Below, in pieces: positions 8,596 through 17,294 of a stretch of 64,000 nt of DNA (the first letter of the stretch is position 1; each line of letters begins with the position of its first letter). This DNA is from Candidatus Pelagisphaera phototrophica (GTDB lineage Bacteria > Verrucomicrobiota > Verrucomicrobiia > Opitutales > Opitutaceae), in the NCBI RefSeq assembly GCF_014529625.1, contig NZ_CP076039.1:3720001-3784000 (forward strand). The letters run 5' to 3'. A program made the translations under genes and the position numbers. The notes beneath the pieces were generated by a model. That model made no database searches. It saw only the letters and a list, made by a program, of their open reading frames with translations, and had not been told where the DNA came from.

Positions 8596-9041
8596 ATACC
8601 TCTCCTTTCGATGCTTCGCGCATTGTAAATATCCTCAATTTCGATAGTCTTCTGCCGCATTGCTTCTGCGTGATACTCCTCCAATCGACATTGCTTTAAA
8701 TTCGCTACAACCTTCTTTTTCCGAGCAGCTTGCTTCATTCTTGAAAGAGCTTCATCTCGTCGTTGCTCCGCTGTCACCAATGCATCCCTAACTTCTTTGG
8801 AAGCCTGACTCGCATCGGCAATCGCTCCATTCAGAGCGAGACGTTCATTTCGAGAAAATGAGTGAGTGTGCGACTTGTCCCAATCCCGGCAAATTGAATC
8901 TTTCTCCTCGTCGACTCGTCTCGTCTTTTCTTCGAGAGTGGAAATCTCCTGAACCGTTTGGCTAAAGGTTTGCCGGGCTAACTGCTCCTCCCATTCCCGC
9001 AGTTTCAACAAGGCCCTTAAATTGAAAGAAAACTTCTTCAT
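8592..9041 (-). CDS. fliJ: flagellar export chaperone-like protein FliJ
   Basis: FliJ is the soluble coiled-coil stalk of the export apparatus; it sits inside the FliI hexamer and contacts FlhA. The 149-residue product is almost wholly helical and charged, opening with FNLRALLKLREWEEQLARQ, a typical FliJ N terminus. It overlaps fliI by 4 bases upstream and the motE-like gene by 4 bases downstream. FliJ sequences diverge strongly, so the call leans on gene order as well as on the fold. Confidence 0.87.
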   Translation of the reverse strand: MKKFSFNLRALLKLREWEEQLARQTFSQTVQEISTLEEKTRRVDEEKDSICRDWDKSHTHSFSRNERLALNGAIADASQASKEVRDALVTAEQRRDEALSRMKQAARKKKVVANLKQCRLEEYHAEAMRQKTIEIEDIYNARSIERRGI

Positions 9042-10360
9042 TTAATCGCCTCCTCCAATAATGAAAAGGAATCAACACTTGGAATATGCTCCGAATGACT
9101 TTGACGCAGCATTTCCATGATACGTCCGTGAGCAGCTATAGCATTATCGATGCGCGCGTTCACACCACTCGTGTAAGCCCCCAAGTTGATAATGTCCTCG
9201 TTTTCCCGGTACAGAGACAGGTAGTCTCTCGCCAATCCAGAGAGCTCGACTTCCTCTTTCGAAGAAATGTCATTAACTAAGCGACTAATACTCTCCAGAA
9301 CATCAATAGCCGGGAAGTGATTCGCCGTCGCTAAACGACGGGATAAAATGATATGGCCATCCAATATTCCGCGCACGGAATCCGAAATCGGTTCGTTGAA
9401 ATCGTCTCCCTCCACAAGTACGGTATAAAAGGCTGTTATGGACCCTTTTTCCGAATTACCCGATCTTTCCAATAGCTTTGGGAGCTTGGAAAAGACCGAA
9501 GGCGTGTAACCTCTACTAGCAGGCGGCTCTCCAATCGCCAGTCCAACTTCCCGCTGGGCCATCGCGTATCGAGTTACGGAATCCATCAGGAAAAGAACTT
9601 TCTTACCAGACTCCCGAAAGTTCTCCGCAATTGAAGTCGCGAGATTTGCTGCCCGTAGCCGCAATGGGGCACTTTGGTCAGAGGTAGCGACTACGACGAC
9701 CGTTTTACGCAAGCCCTCTGGTCCAAGATCCTTTTCAATAAATTCTCTCAGTTCTCGTCCCCGTTCACCCACTAAGGCGATGACGTTTACATCCGCGTCT
9801 GAACTTCGAGCTAACATTCCCATCAAGGTCGATTTACCGACGCCACTTCCCGCAAACACCCCTAATCTCTGCCCTTCTCCAACAGGACTGAAAAGATCTA
9901 TAGCCTTAATGCCTGTCTCGAAGCGCTTTTCGATCCGCCTTCTCAACAAGGGATTGGGAATAGGCCGGGACCGAGACGTTTCTTCTCTGTAATGGATAGG
10001 ACCAAAACTGTCTATGGGCTGCCCAAAGCCATCTAAAACTCTTCCAAGAACCTCTGAACCAACTGGTACACGATTGATGCCTGTACTCAATTTTACATGA
10101 CAACCCGGATGAACCCCTTCCATGTCTTCAAGCGGCATCAAAAGAATACGATGATCCCTAAAGCCTACGACTTCTGAATGAATCACAAGATCAGAGCTAG
10201 GGGAAACGATATCGCAGATATCACCGAGACTGGCTTGTGGACCCTCAGATTCAACAACGAGTCCGGCGACTTGGACAACTTTGCCCAATCGTGTCACGGT
10301 ATCCGCCGTATCCACTCGGACTCCAATATCTTCAGCCCAGTCTGGAAGCAATCGATTCAT
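9038..10360 (-). CDS. fliI: flagellum-specific ATPase FliI
   Basis: FliI is the hexameric ATPase of flagellar export, homologous to the F1 beta subunit. Its 440 residues contain the beta-barrel N domain, the Walker A loop GVFAGSGVGKST at about residue 170, the Walker B strand VLFLMDSVTRYAMAQREV with GLAIGEPPASRGYTPSVF right after it, and the C-terminal helical domain. Length and motifs are typical. The start codon overlaps the fliH stop by one base, so the export trio fliH-fliI-fliJ is tightly coupled. Confidence 0.98.
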   Translation of the reverse strand: MNRLLPDWAEDIGVRVDTADTVTRLGKVVQVAGLVVESEGPQASLGDICDIVSPSSDLVIHSEVVGFRDHRILLMPLEDMEGVHPGCHVKLSTGINRVPVGSEVLGRVLDGFGQPIDSFGPIHYREETSRSRPIPNPLLRRRIEKRFETGIKAIDLFSPVGEGQRLGVFAGSGVGKSTLMGMLARSSDADVNVIALVGERGRELREFIEKDLGPEGLRKTVVVVATSDQSAPLRLRAANLATSIAENFRESGKKVLFLMDSVTRYAMAQREVGLAIGEPPASRGYTPSVFSKLPKLLERSGNSEKGSITAFYTVLVEGDDFNEPISDSVRGILDGHIILSRRLATANHFPAIDVLESISRLVNDISSKEEVELSGLARDYLSLYRENEDIINLGAYTSGVNARIDNAIAAHGRIMEMLRQSHSEHIPSVDSFSLLEEAIK

Positions 10361-10953
10361 CAGCTTGGTCGCAGTCCGTCCTTTAGCCTGTTTAGCTTGG
10401 TTGAAATCAGCCCATCGACTTTGCCAAATCGACTACTCAGCAAACAATCCCCTCTTTGAAGACCTTTGTCCTCAGCAAAATCCAACCGAGGGTGTTTCGA
10501 CCTAATTCCTACTTCAAGATCTTCGAGCAGTGCCAAGTCCAAAGGATTCAGTCGAACCTCCATTTTTTCGTCATCCAAACCAGATTCCTCAATGACGGAA
10601 TTCACGATTGAAAGAATAGTTTCAGAATCAAATTCTACACCGCCAAGAGTCCGGCTCACACAATCATGGGTTAGCGTCATGAGAGCCTCACGAGCTTCTG
10701 CGACGATCTTGCCAAACTTGTTTTCCAGGTCGGAAAATGTCTTTTCCCTCAAGGCATTCACTTCGGATCGAAACCCTAGTATCTGTTGACTATGCTGCTG
10801 ACTCGCCTCGTCATAACCTTTTTGATACGACTTCTCGATCTCCTCTCCGAACACCTTAGCATCCACTCGCGGAGGCCCATCATATGAGACTCGTAAGCTC
10901 ATCATTGGCTCAACAAGATTCAACTCTAATTTAGACTGTCTGGCTACCACCAT
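10360..10953 (-). CDS. fliH: flagellar assembly protein FliH
   Basis: FliH is the peripheral-stalk-like regulator that dimerises and binds FliI. The 197-residue product has a charged N-terminal region, a helical segment (EKSYQKGYDEASQQHSQQILGF) and a C-terminal V-ATPase E-subunit-like domain with VRLNPLDLALLEDL. The sequence is divergent, but its place between fliG and fliI is the standard one. The first start (10953) lies inside fliG by 23 bases; Met17/Met18 is a possible shorter start. Confidence 0.85.
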   Translation of the reverse strand: MVVARQSKLELNLVEPMMSLRVSYDGPPRVDAKVFGEEIEKSYQKGYDEASQQHSQQILGFRSEVNALREKTFSDLENKFGKIVAEAREALMTLTHDCVSRTLGGVEFDSETILSIVNSVIEESGLDDEKMEVRLNPLDLALLEDLEVGIRSKHPRLDFAEDKGLQRGDCLLSSRFGKVDGLISTKLNRLKDGLRPS

Positions 10954-11938
10954 CTAGGCTGATTTCCTCCTGTTCTTCCATTCGACGCACGACTTGGATT
11001 ACGCGTTCCTGAGCTGCCTCTACTTCTGTCAATTTGACAGGTCCCATCATTTCCAACTCTTCCATTAAAGTTTCCGCTGCTCTCTTGGAAACCGCCTGCA
11101 TAATGAAATCGCGGAGCGATTCGGTTGCTGATTTTAGAGATATCGTAAGATCTCCCGAGTCGACTTCGCGCATAATTCTTTGCAAGTCGGGAAGATCGAG
11201 GCGAATGAGATCTTCGAAGCTGAACATCTTCTTTCGAATTTCGGATCCCAGATTAGGATTTCGCTCTTCGACATTCGAAAGAATCTCTTTGCTGTCGTCT
11301 TTTTCTAAAGTATTGAGCAAGTCCGCAACCATCCGAACACCGCCACTCCGGTTCATGGTAACTTTTCCTCCCGTATCCAGATTCTTGCTGAGCGAATTAG
11401 CTACTTTGTTTATGATCTCAAGAGAGGTGGGCTCCAACATTCCTAGACGTTCGAGCACTTCCCCACGCAGTTCCTGATTGAACATGCCTAAAATCGGTCC
11501 CGCCTTGTCATTCTCCAGATAAGAGAGAACAAATGCAATTGTTTGGGACTGCTCCGTCTTGATCAAATTAAAGATCTGACTGGGCTCCATTTGCTCAATT
11601 TCCTTAATAACTTCTGCTGAATTACTAGCAGGAGCAATGCGCTCAAGAATGCTAGAAGCTTTGAAATCCCCTTTTGCTATTTCTAGAGCCTTACGAGTGT
11701 AGAAGGGTCCACCGAGCAACGAGCTGTAGCTTGATAGAATCACACTTGAGAATTCTTCAATTGCTCGCTTTTGATCCACCTCTTCAATTGCGTTGATGGA
11801 GGTCATTTCCTTACAGAGGATCTCTACATCTTCATCTTCAAACTGCTTAAGCAAATGGGCCGCTGTCTCTGGACCAATTACAATAAGAAAGGTCGCCAGT
11901 TTTTGCGTGCGCGTTAATCTGTCGTAAGTTCCAGGCAT
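10931..11938 (-). CDS. fliG: flagellar motor switch protein FliG
   Basis: FliG carries the charged residues on which the stator acts. The 335-residue protein shows all three domains: an N-terminal domain that binds FliF, a middle domain, and a C-terminal torque domain (FSFEDLIRLDLPDLQRIMREVDSGDL). The middle-domain motif usually written EHPQ reads TEQSQTIAFVLSYL, so His and Pro are changed. RSGGVRMVADLLNTLE marks the armadillo linker. It starts 6 bases after fliF and overlaps fliH. Confidence 0.97.
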   Translation of the reverse strand: MPGTYDRLTRTQKLATFLIVIGPETAAHLLKQFEDEDVEILCKEMTSINAIEEVDQKRAIEEFSSVILSSYSSLLGGPFYTRKALEIAKGDFKASSILERIAPASNSAEVIKEIEQMEPSQIFNLIKTEQSQTIAFVLSYLENDKAGPILGMFNQELRGEVLERLGMLEPTSLEIINKVANSLSKNLDTGGKVTMNRSGGVRMVADLLNTLEKDDSKEILSNVEERNPNLGSEIRKKMFSFEDLIRLDLPDLQRIMREVDSGDLTISLKSATESLRDFIMQAVSKRAAETLMEELEMMGPVKLTEVEAAQERVIQVVRRMEEQEEISLDGGSQTV

Positions 11939-11943
11939 ATCGA

Positions 11944-13506
11944 TTATCTGCTTTCCGGTTCAGCTATCCATTCGCGCAAAGAAACGCCAATATTGGCAGG
12001 TTTCTGCCTTATTAACTCATTGAGCATCTCTGGCGTCACCGTTCCATTATCTTCCAACTTCCTGTTTTGGAGGACTTGCTCAGGTTGAAGAACTTCGATT
12101 GAAATCTCCTCGGGCTTGGTCTTCTTAAGCATTTGTATGAAAAATACAATTACTCCTAACCCTAGCACCAACCCAACCAAAATTTTCCCTAATTCAATCC
12201 ACTTGTTTAAGTCGAAACCCTGGTTCATAGATTGCGTTTGGAATGTATTTGGATCGGCAGCAAAAACCATTTCGTTAACCGTTACCAAGTCCTGAGCGAT
12301 TTCCCCTTCTTTCAACTGAATCCCCAAAGCATTGATCACAATCTGACGTAGTTCCTGGATTTCCGCTGGCTCTCGAGGCAAGGCCCCTCCCTCTTCATCC
12401 GTTCGCATGGATACCAATAGGGAAGCTGTTAGACGTTTGATTGATCCGGGACTTTGAACCCTATTGCTAACAACTTCACCAATCTCGTAATTTTCTGTCT
12501 TCTGCTCCGTGGAATCTTCACGATCGGTGAATGATCCTCCTGAACCGTTTCCAGAGCTGGGGATATTGGAAGTGGATCCCGCCACAGCTCCAAGCGAACC
12601 ATCTGATTCCTTCTCAACCGTCTTTTGCTCTTCGACCACCGACGAACGTAGCACCCCTTCTGGATCAAAGCTTTTTTCTGTCGTTTGCACTGAGGATGTA
12701 TCTACATCTACCGCCACTCGCACTTCCGATTGATGCGGCCCCAATACACGATCCAGCATTGACTGCACTTTCGTTGTGAAATATACTTCAAGCCCTTTTC
12801 TATATTTTATGACGTCGTTAGAAAGGCCTCCATTCAGCCCGTCGCTCTTTAAGTCCTCACTTAGTACGACCCCCGCTCTATCAACAACGACCACATCGTC
12901 CGCCCTCAGGGCCTGAATAGAATTTGCTACCAGTTGTCTAATAGAGTTAACGGCCGCTAATGTCATTGTGCCATTTGTATCCACAAAGACAGATGCGCTT
13001 GCTCGATCTCGCCCTTCGCTGGTTACAATAATTCGATTTTCAGGCATCACCACCATCACACGTGCCGAACGTACTCCACTGAATTGAGTGATCGTTCTTT
13101 CTAGTTCGCCCTTAATCGCTCTGAGATAATTGGTTCGCTGAACAAAGTCACTGATCCCGAAACTGCCCTTATCAAATAGCTCAAAGCCCGGCCCCGTACC
13201 GGATGGCACCAGTCCCTCCGACGCAAGCTCCCATCTTAATCGATGCACTTTGCTGGACTCTACGTAGATCGAGTTGCCATTTTTGCCTGTCTCAAACTTT
13301 TCCCCCATCCCTTCAAGCTTGTCTACGATGTCTCCTGCTTCCTCAGCATTCAAATTTCCGTAGAGCAGCTGCATGTTAGGCTGGCCCGCCCAAATCATCA
13401 AGGCGATCATCGCCAATGAGACAAGCCCACCAGCCAATATCAGTGATACTTTCTGGTTTGCTCCGAGCGGATTCCAAAGATCCTTAAATTGATTAACTAT
13501 TCCCAT
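11944..13506 (-). CDS. fliF: flagellar MS-ring protein FliF
   Basis: FliF forms the MS ring in the inner membrane on which the whole flagellum is built. The 520-residue protein has two membrane helices (about 22-42 and 432-453). Between them are ring-building motifs of the YscJ/FliF type (MQLLYGNLNAEEAGDIVDKLE, SVRSARVMVVMPENRI-like block, DRASASVFVDT). The C-terminal cytoplasmic tail ends in a helix around ANIGVSLREWIAEPE, which corresponds to the FliG-binding segment. A GGAG ribosome-binding motif lies about 10 bases before the ATG. Confidence 0.97.
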   Translation of the reverse strand: MGIVNQFKDLWNPLGANQKVSLILAGGLVSLAMIALMIWAGQPNMQLLYGNLNAEEAGDIVDKLEGMGEKFETGKNGNSIYVESSKVHRLRWELASEGLVPSGTGPGFELFDKGSFGISDFVQRTNYLRAIKGELERTITQFSGVRSARVMVVMPENRIIVTSEGRDRASASVFVDTNGTMTLAAVNSIRQLVANSIQALRADDVVVVDRAGVVLSEDLKSDGLNGGLSNDVIKYRKGLEVYFTTKVQSMLDRVLGPHQSEVRVAVDVDTSSVQTTEKSFDPEGVLRSSVVEEQKTVEKESDGSLGAVAGSTSNIPSSGNGSGGSFTDREDSTEQKTENYEIGEVVSNRVQSPGSIKRLTASLLVSMRTDEEGGALPREPAEIQELRQIVINALGIQLKEGEIAQDLVTVNEMVFAADPNTFQTQSMNQGFDLNKWIELGKILVGLVLGLGVIVFFIQMLKKTKPEEISIEVLQPEQVLQNRKLEDNGTVTPEMLNELIRQKPANIGVSLREWIAEPESR

Positions 13507-13528
13507 TTAAATAAGTCTCCAAAAAATT

Positions 13529-13873
13529 TTACACAGGCATCTTCATCAGTTCCTGATAGGACTGCACCAGCTTGTTTCTCACCTCTACTAACATAGTGAA
13601 CGCCACACCTGATTCCTGCATGGCGATCATTGACTGGTGGATATTGTCGGTTTCACCCAAAAGGAGCCGGTTTGTCTCCTCCATCGCTACCTTGCCCTTC
13701 TCGTCAACCTTTTGAACAAGGTCACCGATCATGTTACCAAAAGACTGACTCGAATCGGACTTGGTTATTTCGCCTAACTCTTTAGGCTGAAAGGTCTTAG
13801 TATTCTTTAGAGACTCAACAAGTGGCTGATTGAGAGCCTGTTGGGAACCTATACTTGAATTTAGCTCGATCAT
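13529..13873 (-). CDS. fliE: flagellar hook-basal body complex protein FliE
   Basis: FliE connects the MS ring and export gate to the proximal rod. The 114-residue protein has a disordered N terminus and the conserved C-terminal helices: NRLLLGETDNIHQSMIAMQESGVAFTMLVEVRNKLVQSYQELMKMPV, close to the family pattern of the E. coli protein. It stands between flgC and fliF, as in most bacteria. Confidence 0.95.
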   Translation of the reverse strand: MIELNSSIGSQQALNQPLVESLKNTKTFQPKELGEITKSDSSQSFGNMIGDLVQKVDEKGKVAMEETNRLLLGETDNIHQSMIAMQESGVAFTMLVEVRNKLVQSYQELMKMPV

Positions 13874-13907
13874 CGTTTTTCGCTATTCTGAATAATCAAA
13901 AGAATTT

Positions 13908-14336
13908 CTATCTCCCTATCCTCAACGCATTCTGAGCCATTTGTTTTGCGGTTCTCACCACTTCAAGGTTAGCCTCATAACTCCGCGAAGCAGCAATCAT
14001 ATCAACCATTTCATGGGTAAGGTTCACATTAGGAAGACGCACCATTCCTTTTTCATCGGCATCAGGGTGACCTGGATTGTACACAAGGGGACCTGATCTC
14101 GGATCAGAGGTTATTGACTTCACGCTTACTCCTGTACCCATCTTCTTACTACCATCGGAGTTAGTCCCGATTTCCATAAGCTTCGTTTCAAAGCTTACCA
14201 TCTGCCTCGAATAAGGCTTTCCGTCAGGTCCCTTGGTTGTATGGGCGTTCGCTATATTCTGACCAATTACATCCAGACGCACTTTTTCCGCTGCAAGAGC
14301 AGAGGCAGTACTTTCGAGTCCCGGCATTATATTCAT
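13908..14336 (-). CDS. flgC: flagellar basal-body rod protein FlgC
   Basis: FlgC is a proximal rod subunit. The 142-residue protein has the N-terminal rod signature (LDVIGQNIANAHTTKGPDGKPYSRQ) and the C-terminal motif LPNVNLTHEMVDMIAASRSYEANLEVVRTAKQM, both diagnostic of FlgC. An AGGAGA ribosome-binding site lies 8 to 10 bases before the start. It lies 25 bases after flgB. Confidence 0.97.
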   Translation of the reverse strand: MNIMPGLESTASALAAEKVRLDVIGQNIANAHTTKGPDGKPYSRQMVSFETKLMEIGTNSDGSKKMGTGVSVKSITSDPRSGPLVYNPGHPDADEKGMVRLPNVNLTHEMVDMIAASRSYEANLEVVRTAKQMAQNALRIGR

Positions 14337-14361
14337 GATTAGGTTCTCCTTAAAATTACAA

Positions 14362-14745
14362 TTACTGCACTCGGCCGGTAATCGCGGTCTTTATTCGCTT
14401 CATGGAATTCGCCGTGTATTGAGTCAGGAACTCATACTGCATCGCGTTTTCACTCATTTTCAGCAGCTCTGTATCGAGTTGCACATTGTTTCCGTCTGGT
14501 CTGACATTAGGAGAGTTCAGATCGGTCTCTAGCATGGTTTGAAGCTTCGAAATCGACTCAACATCGTTGCTTTCGGCAAGCTTCTTCAGCTCATCGGGAA
14601 AATTCGCTTTTATGTCCACTCGCTTATATCCCGGAGTCTCTGCATTTGCCAAGTTTCCGGATATCGCTTCATGACGAGCTTGAGAAACGTCCAGCATCTT
14701 TTTCGCTAGGACATAGTTCTCGCGCTCTAAAATTTGATCGATCAT
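14362..14745 (-). CDS. flgB: flagellar basal-body rod protein FlgB
   Basis: FlgB is a proximal rod subunit and here the first gene of the operon. I choose the ATG at 14745 (MIDQILERENYVLAKKML), giving 127 residues. A longer frame to 14790 adds residues that do not fit the family, and an AGGA motif precedes the shorter start. Conserved features are HEAISGNLANAETPGYKRVD near the N terminus and MQYEFLTQYTANSMKRIKTAI at the C terminus, the two helices that pack in the rod. Confidence 0.95.
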   Translation of the reverse strand: MIDQILERENYVLAKKMLDVSQARHEAISGNLANAETPGYKRVDIKANFPDELKKLAESNDVESISKLQTMLETDLNSPNVRPDGNNVQLDTELLKMSENAMQYEFLTQYTANSMKRIKTAITGRVQ

Positions 14746-14821
14746 GTCCTGCACATAGCAAAACGCATGCCTACCAATTTTATAAAACACCTAAGCCATT
14801 GTAGATTAACAGGTTAAAAAT

Positions 14822-14850
14822 ATTAAAAATCTCCTCTCAAAGGAGTTCAA
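14822..14850 (-). promoter_or_regulatory. possible sigma-70-type promoter of the flgB operon
   Basis: On the minus strand TTGAAC and TTTAAT are spaced by 17 bases and lie about 75 bases before the flgB start. The spacer contains a perfect inverted repeat (CTCCT and AGGAG, at 14831-14845, five-base loop), which could be an operator. No RpoN or FliA consensus was found in this upstream region. The match is modest. Confidence 0.35.
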
Positions 14851-14993
14851 TCCGGCCAAGGTATTTATTGCCTAGCCTATACGCTAAAACCAATCTGCAC
14901 CTAACGACGCGGCAATGCTTCACAAGAGCACTCGTGCGATTTTGCTTATAAACGCACGGAAATCGAAAAACTTAACACGCAGTCCCGTAAAAA

Positions 14994-15500
14994 TTAGACT
15001 TCCGATTCTGGTTTCCGCTCCAAAGCGTATCGATCCAATAGCAGCAGGGCATCCGGATTCCCTTGAGCCATCTTCAGTTTGTCAATCATGTCGGAAACGT
15101 TCTTTTCTTCTTCAACCTGCTCATCAACAAACCATTTCAGGAATGAAACAGTCGCAAAATCCGACTCATTCTGGGCGATCTTTTAGAGGTCGTAAATATG
15201 CCGGGTTACCTCCCTCTCCTGATCGAGACTCGCCTCAAAAACCTTAATAACCGAATCAAAATTCCATTCTGGAGCGGGAATGCTGGGAATTCGAGCGACA
15301 CCTCCACGATCGATAAGATACTGGTAGAACTTCATCGCATGCATATGCTCCTCTTCGCTCTGCAGGTGCATCCACTTTAAAAACCCATCAAACGCATTTT
15401 GCTCGAAGTAGGCTGCCATCGAAAGATAAGCGGAAGATGCCGCAAACTCTATTCCGATCTGCTCGTTTATCGCTTTTTCCAGCTCAGTGCTAATGTCCAT
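14994..15500 (-). pseudogene. ferritin gene interrupted by an in-frame stop
   Basis: Ferritin stores iron in a 24-subunit shell. The frame opens at 15500 with 105 ferritin residues, including the diiron ligands Glu18 and the ExxH motif at 51-54 (SEEEHMHAMKFY). A TAA at 15185-15183 follows HIYDL. Translation resumes in the same frame right after the stop with KIAQNESDFATVSFLKWF, VDEQVEEEKNVSDMIDKL and an ordinary ferritin C terminus ending at 14994. With the stop read as one residue the protein would be 168 residues, the normal length. The stop removes the last ferroxidase helix. It may be a true nonsense mutation or a sequencing error. Confidence 0.85.
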
Positions 15501-15524
15501 CGACCAGAAAATAACTTCGACGGT

Positions 15525-16730
15525 TCAATGGTTCAACCTGAAACCTTCTCCCAAGTCATTTATCACTTCGGTCTTCTGAATCGTTCTCTTCGCGGTCCAG
15601 GCATAAGGGCATTGCTCTCTAAAGGGAGGTACGCTCGGCATGGACAATCGTTGATAAGCAGGTCCTTCCGCGAGCATTTTCATCGTGGGAGCAAGATCCG
15701 CACCGGCACCCGTGACTCGCAGCTTCTGCCCCTCTCCCTCAAAACAAAGCCCAAACAATGTTGGGCCTAGGTCGAGCAGCGAGATGAGCAATGGATCACG
15801 ACGGGAATCTGGGAAAAATTTCGGCCAAGAAAACAGTAAAGGAACTCTGACCGACTCCTCGTGGGGCCAGCCTTTTCGGAACTGCCCATGAGAACCATGC
15901 ATGTCCCCATGAGCTGAGGTAAAAACGAACACGGTATTCGGCCAATCCGTATTCTCCTTCAAGAAGGAAACGAGCCTTCCAATGGCTCGATCAGTCGCCT
16001 CGATATGAGCGTAATAGCCCGATAGTTCCTCCCTCGCAATGGAGCGAATTTCGAAACCGTCCGGAACCTCCTCGGGAAGAATCAACGATTCGGGGTCAAT
16101 GGGACTCACTCCTGAAGCAGCCTCTCTGTAGGGGGGATGCGGGGCATCCAGACTCACAAAAGCAAACACGGGTTTATCGCAATTTCGCTCTTCTAAATAA
16201 TTTCTGCAAAGATCCACAACCACATCAGACTGGTAGCCCTCTATTTTCTTTGGAGGTCCAATTTTGGACCCATGATAATACCCGTCATTGAGTAGAAACC
16301 CCGATTCAAACCCTTCCCAATAGGAGAAACCACCTCTCCGGTTCTCAGGGACTTCAACTAGCGCATGTTCAATACCCACTACGGGAGCCTTTCGATCTCT
16401 CTCGAAAAGCTGCCACTTGCCGAAGAACGCAGTGTCATATCCTTTATCCTGATACAAATTCGCCAAGGTCTGGGCATTCTCTGGTAAGGGGTCATAGTAA
16501 CCGGCGATTCCATTGTCAGGACAAGCGATACCAGTCAGAAAGGCAGCCCTTGCAAAAACGCCAAAAGGGTGAGGCGTGACCGCTTGAAAAAAGTCAATCG
16601 ACTCTTCTGCCAATGAGTCGAGAAAGGGAGTACTCGCATTACCGTCCCCACCATACCCTGTAGATTGAGCTCTCCACTGAGTGGTCATAACTACCACTAC
16701 ATTCGGATTCCTGTTCTGAGAGCTCATCAA
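15525..16730 (-). CDS. sulfatase-fold protein lacking catalytic residues
   Basis: The 401-residue protein follows the sulfatase (alkaline phosphatase superfamily) fold from end to end: PNVVVVM at the N terminus, STPFLDSLAEES, RAAFLTG, FFGKWQLFE, PHPPY and FTSAHGDMHGSHG. The key residues are altered. The formylglycine Cys/Ser of the CxPSR motif is Gly57 (GVFAR). The N-terminal metal Asp is Thr17 (MTTQWR). The His of GKWH is Gln107. The metal Asp of TSDHGD is Ala. The frame is otherwise intact. It has no signal peptide and lies divergent from the GNAT gene. It is probably a pseudoenzyme or an early decaying gene; sulfatase activity is not expected. Confidence 0.8.
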   Translation of the reverse strand: MMSSQNRNPNVVVVMTTQWRAQSTGYGGDGNASTPFLDSLAEESIDFFQAVTPHPFGVFARAAFLTGIACPDNGIAGYYDPLPENAQTLANLYQDKGYDTAFFGKWQLFERDRKAPVVGIEHALVEVPENRRGGFSYWEGFESGFLLNDGYYHGSKIGPPKKIEGYQSDVVVDLCRNYLEERNCDKPVFAFVSLDAPHPPYREAASGVSPIDPESLILPEEVPDGFEIRSIAREELSGYYAHIEATDRAIGRLVSFLKENTDWPNTVFVFTSAHGDMHGSHGQFRKGWPHEESVRVPLLFSWPKFFPDSRRDPLLISLLDLGPTLFGLCFEGEGQKLRVTGAGADLAPTMKMLAEGPAYQRLSMPSVPPFREQCPYAWTAKRTIQKTEVINDLGEGFRLNH

Positions 16731-16788
16731 TGGCGAACTTCAGCGTTCGGCTATTGATATCGCAAGAGAAATTGAGCACATTCCTCTC

Positions 16789-17286
16789 ATGCAGCCCACT
16801 ATCCAGAATCCAGTCATTCGTCCCGCAGAGAAAAATGACGTCCCAAGAATTTTCGCGATGATCGGAGCAATCGCGGAATATGAAAAGCTCGCCCATCAAC
16901 TTGAAGTGACTGAGCCTGACCTAGAAGAAAGTCTATTTTCGGACAATCCTGCCGCGCGAGCTTTAGTAGCAACCGTAGACAATCACGCGATAGGCTACGT
17001 GATTTTCTTCTACAATTTTTCTACCTTCATCGGGAAGAAAGGCATTTATCTAGAAGATATTTATGTGGAAAATGAATACAGGGACAAGGGTGTTGGAGAT
17101 AAACTTTTCAGAGAAGTTGCGGGGATCGCTCGAAGCGAAGGCTGTTCTCGCATGGAGTGGGTTGCCCTTGACTGGAACCAATCCGCAATTGATTTCTATA
17201 AATCCCACGGGGCTAGTAAATTGGAGGAATGGAGACTTTTCCGATTCAATCGCTCTGACCTTGAAGCCCTTTCAAACTCCCAATAA
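16789..17286 (+). CDS. GNAT-family N-acetyltransferase
   Basis: The 165-residue product has the GNAT core: an opening VIRPAEKNDVPRIFAMI segment, a central YLEDIYVENEYRDKGVGDKLF block carrying the acetyl-CoA loop (R-D-K-G-V-G), and the C-terminal NQSAIDFYKSHGA motif. The last motif and the overall layout resemble diamine/spermidine N-acetyltransferases, but the substrate cannot be fixed from sequence alone. It is transcribed away from the sulfatase-like gene with a 58-base spacer, and is followed by a UbiA-like remnant on the same strand. Confidence 0.88.
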   Translation: MQPTIQNPVIRPAEKNDVPRIFAMIGAIAEYEKLAHQLEVTEPDLEESLFSDNPAARALVATVDNHAIGYVIFFYNFSTFIGKKGIYLEDIYVENEYRDKGVGDKLFREVAGIARSEGCSRMEWVALDWNQSAIDFYKSHGASKLEEWRLFRFNRSDLEALSNSQ

Positions 17287-17294
17287 CTACTTCG

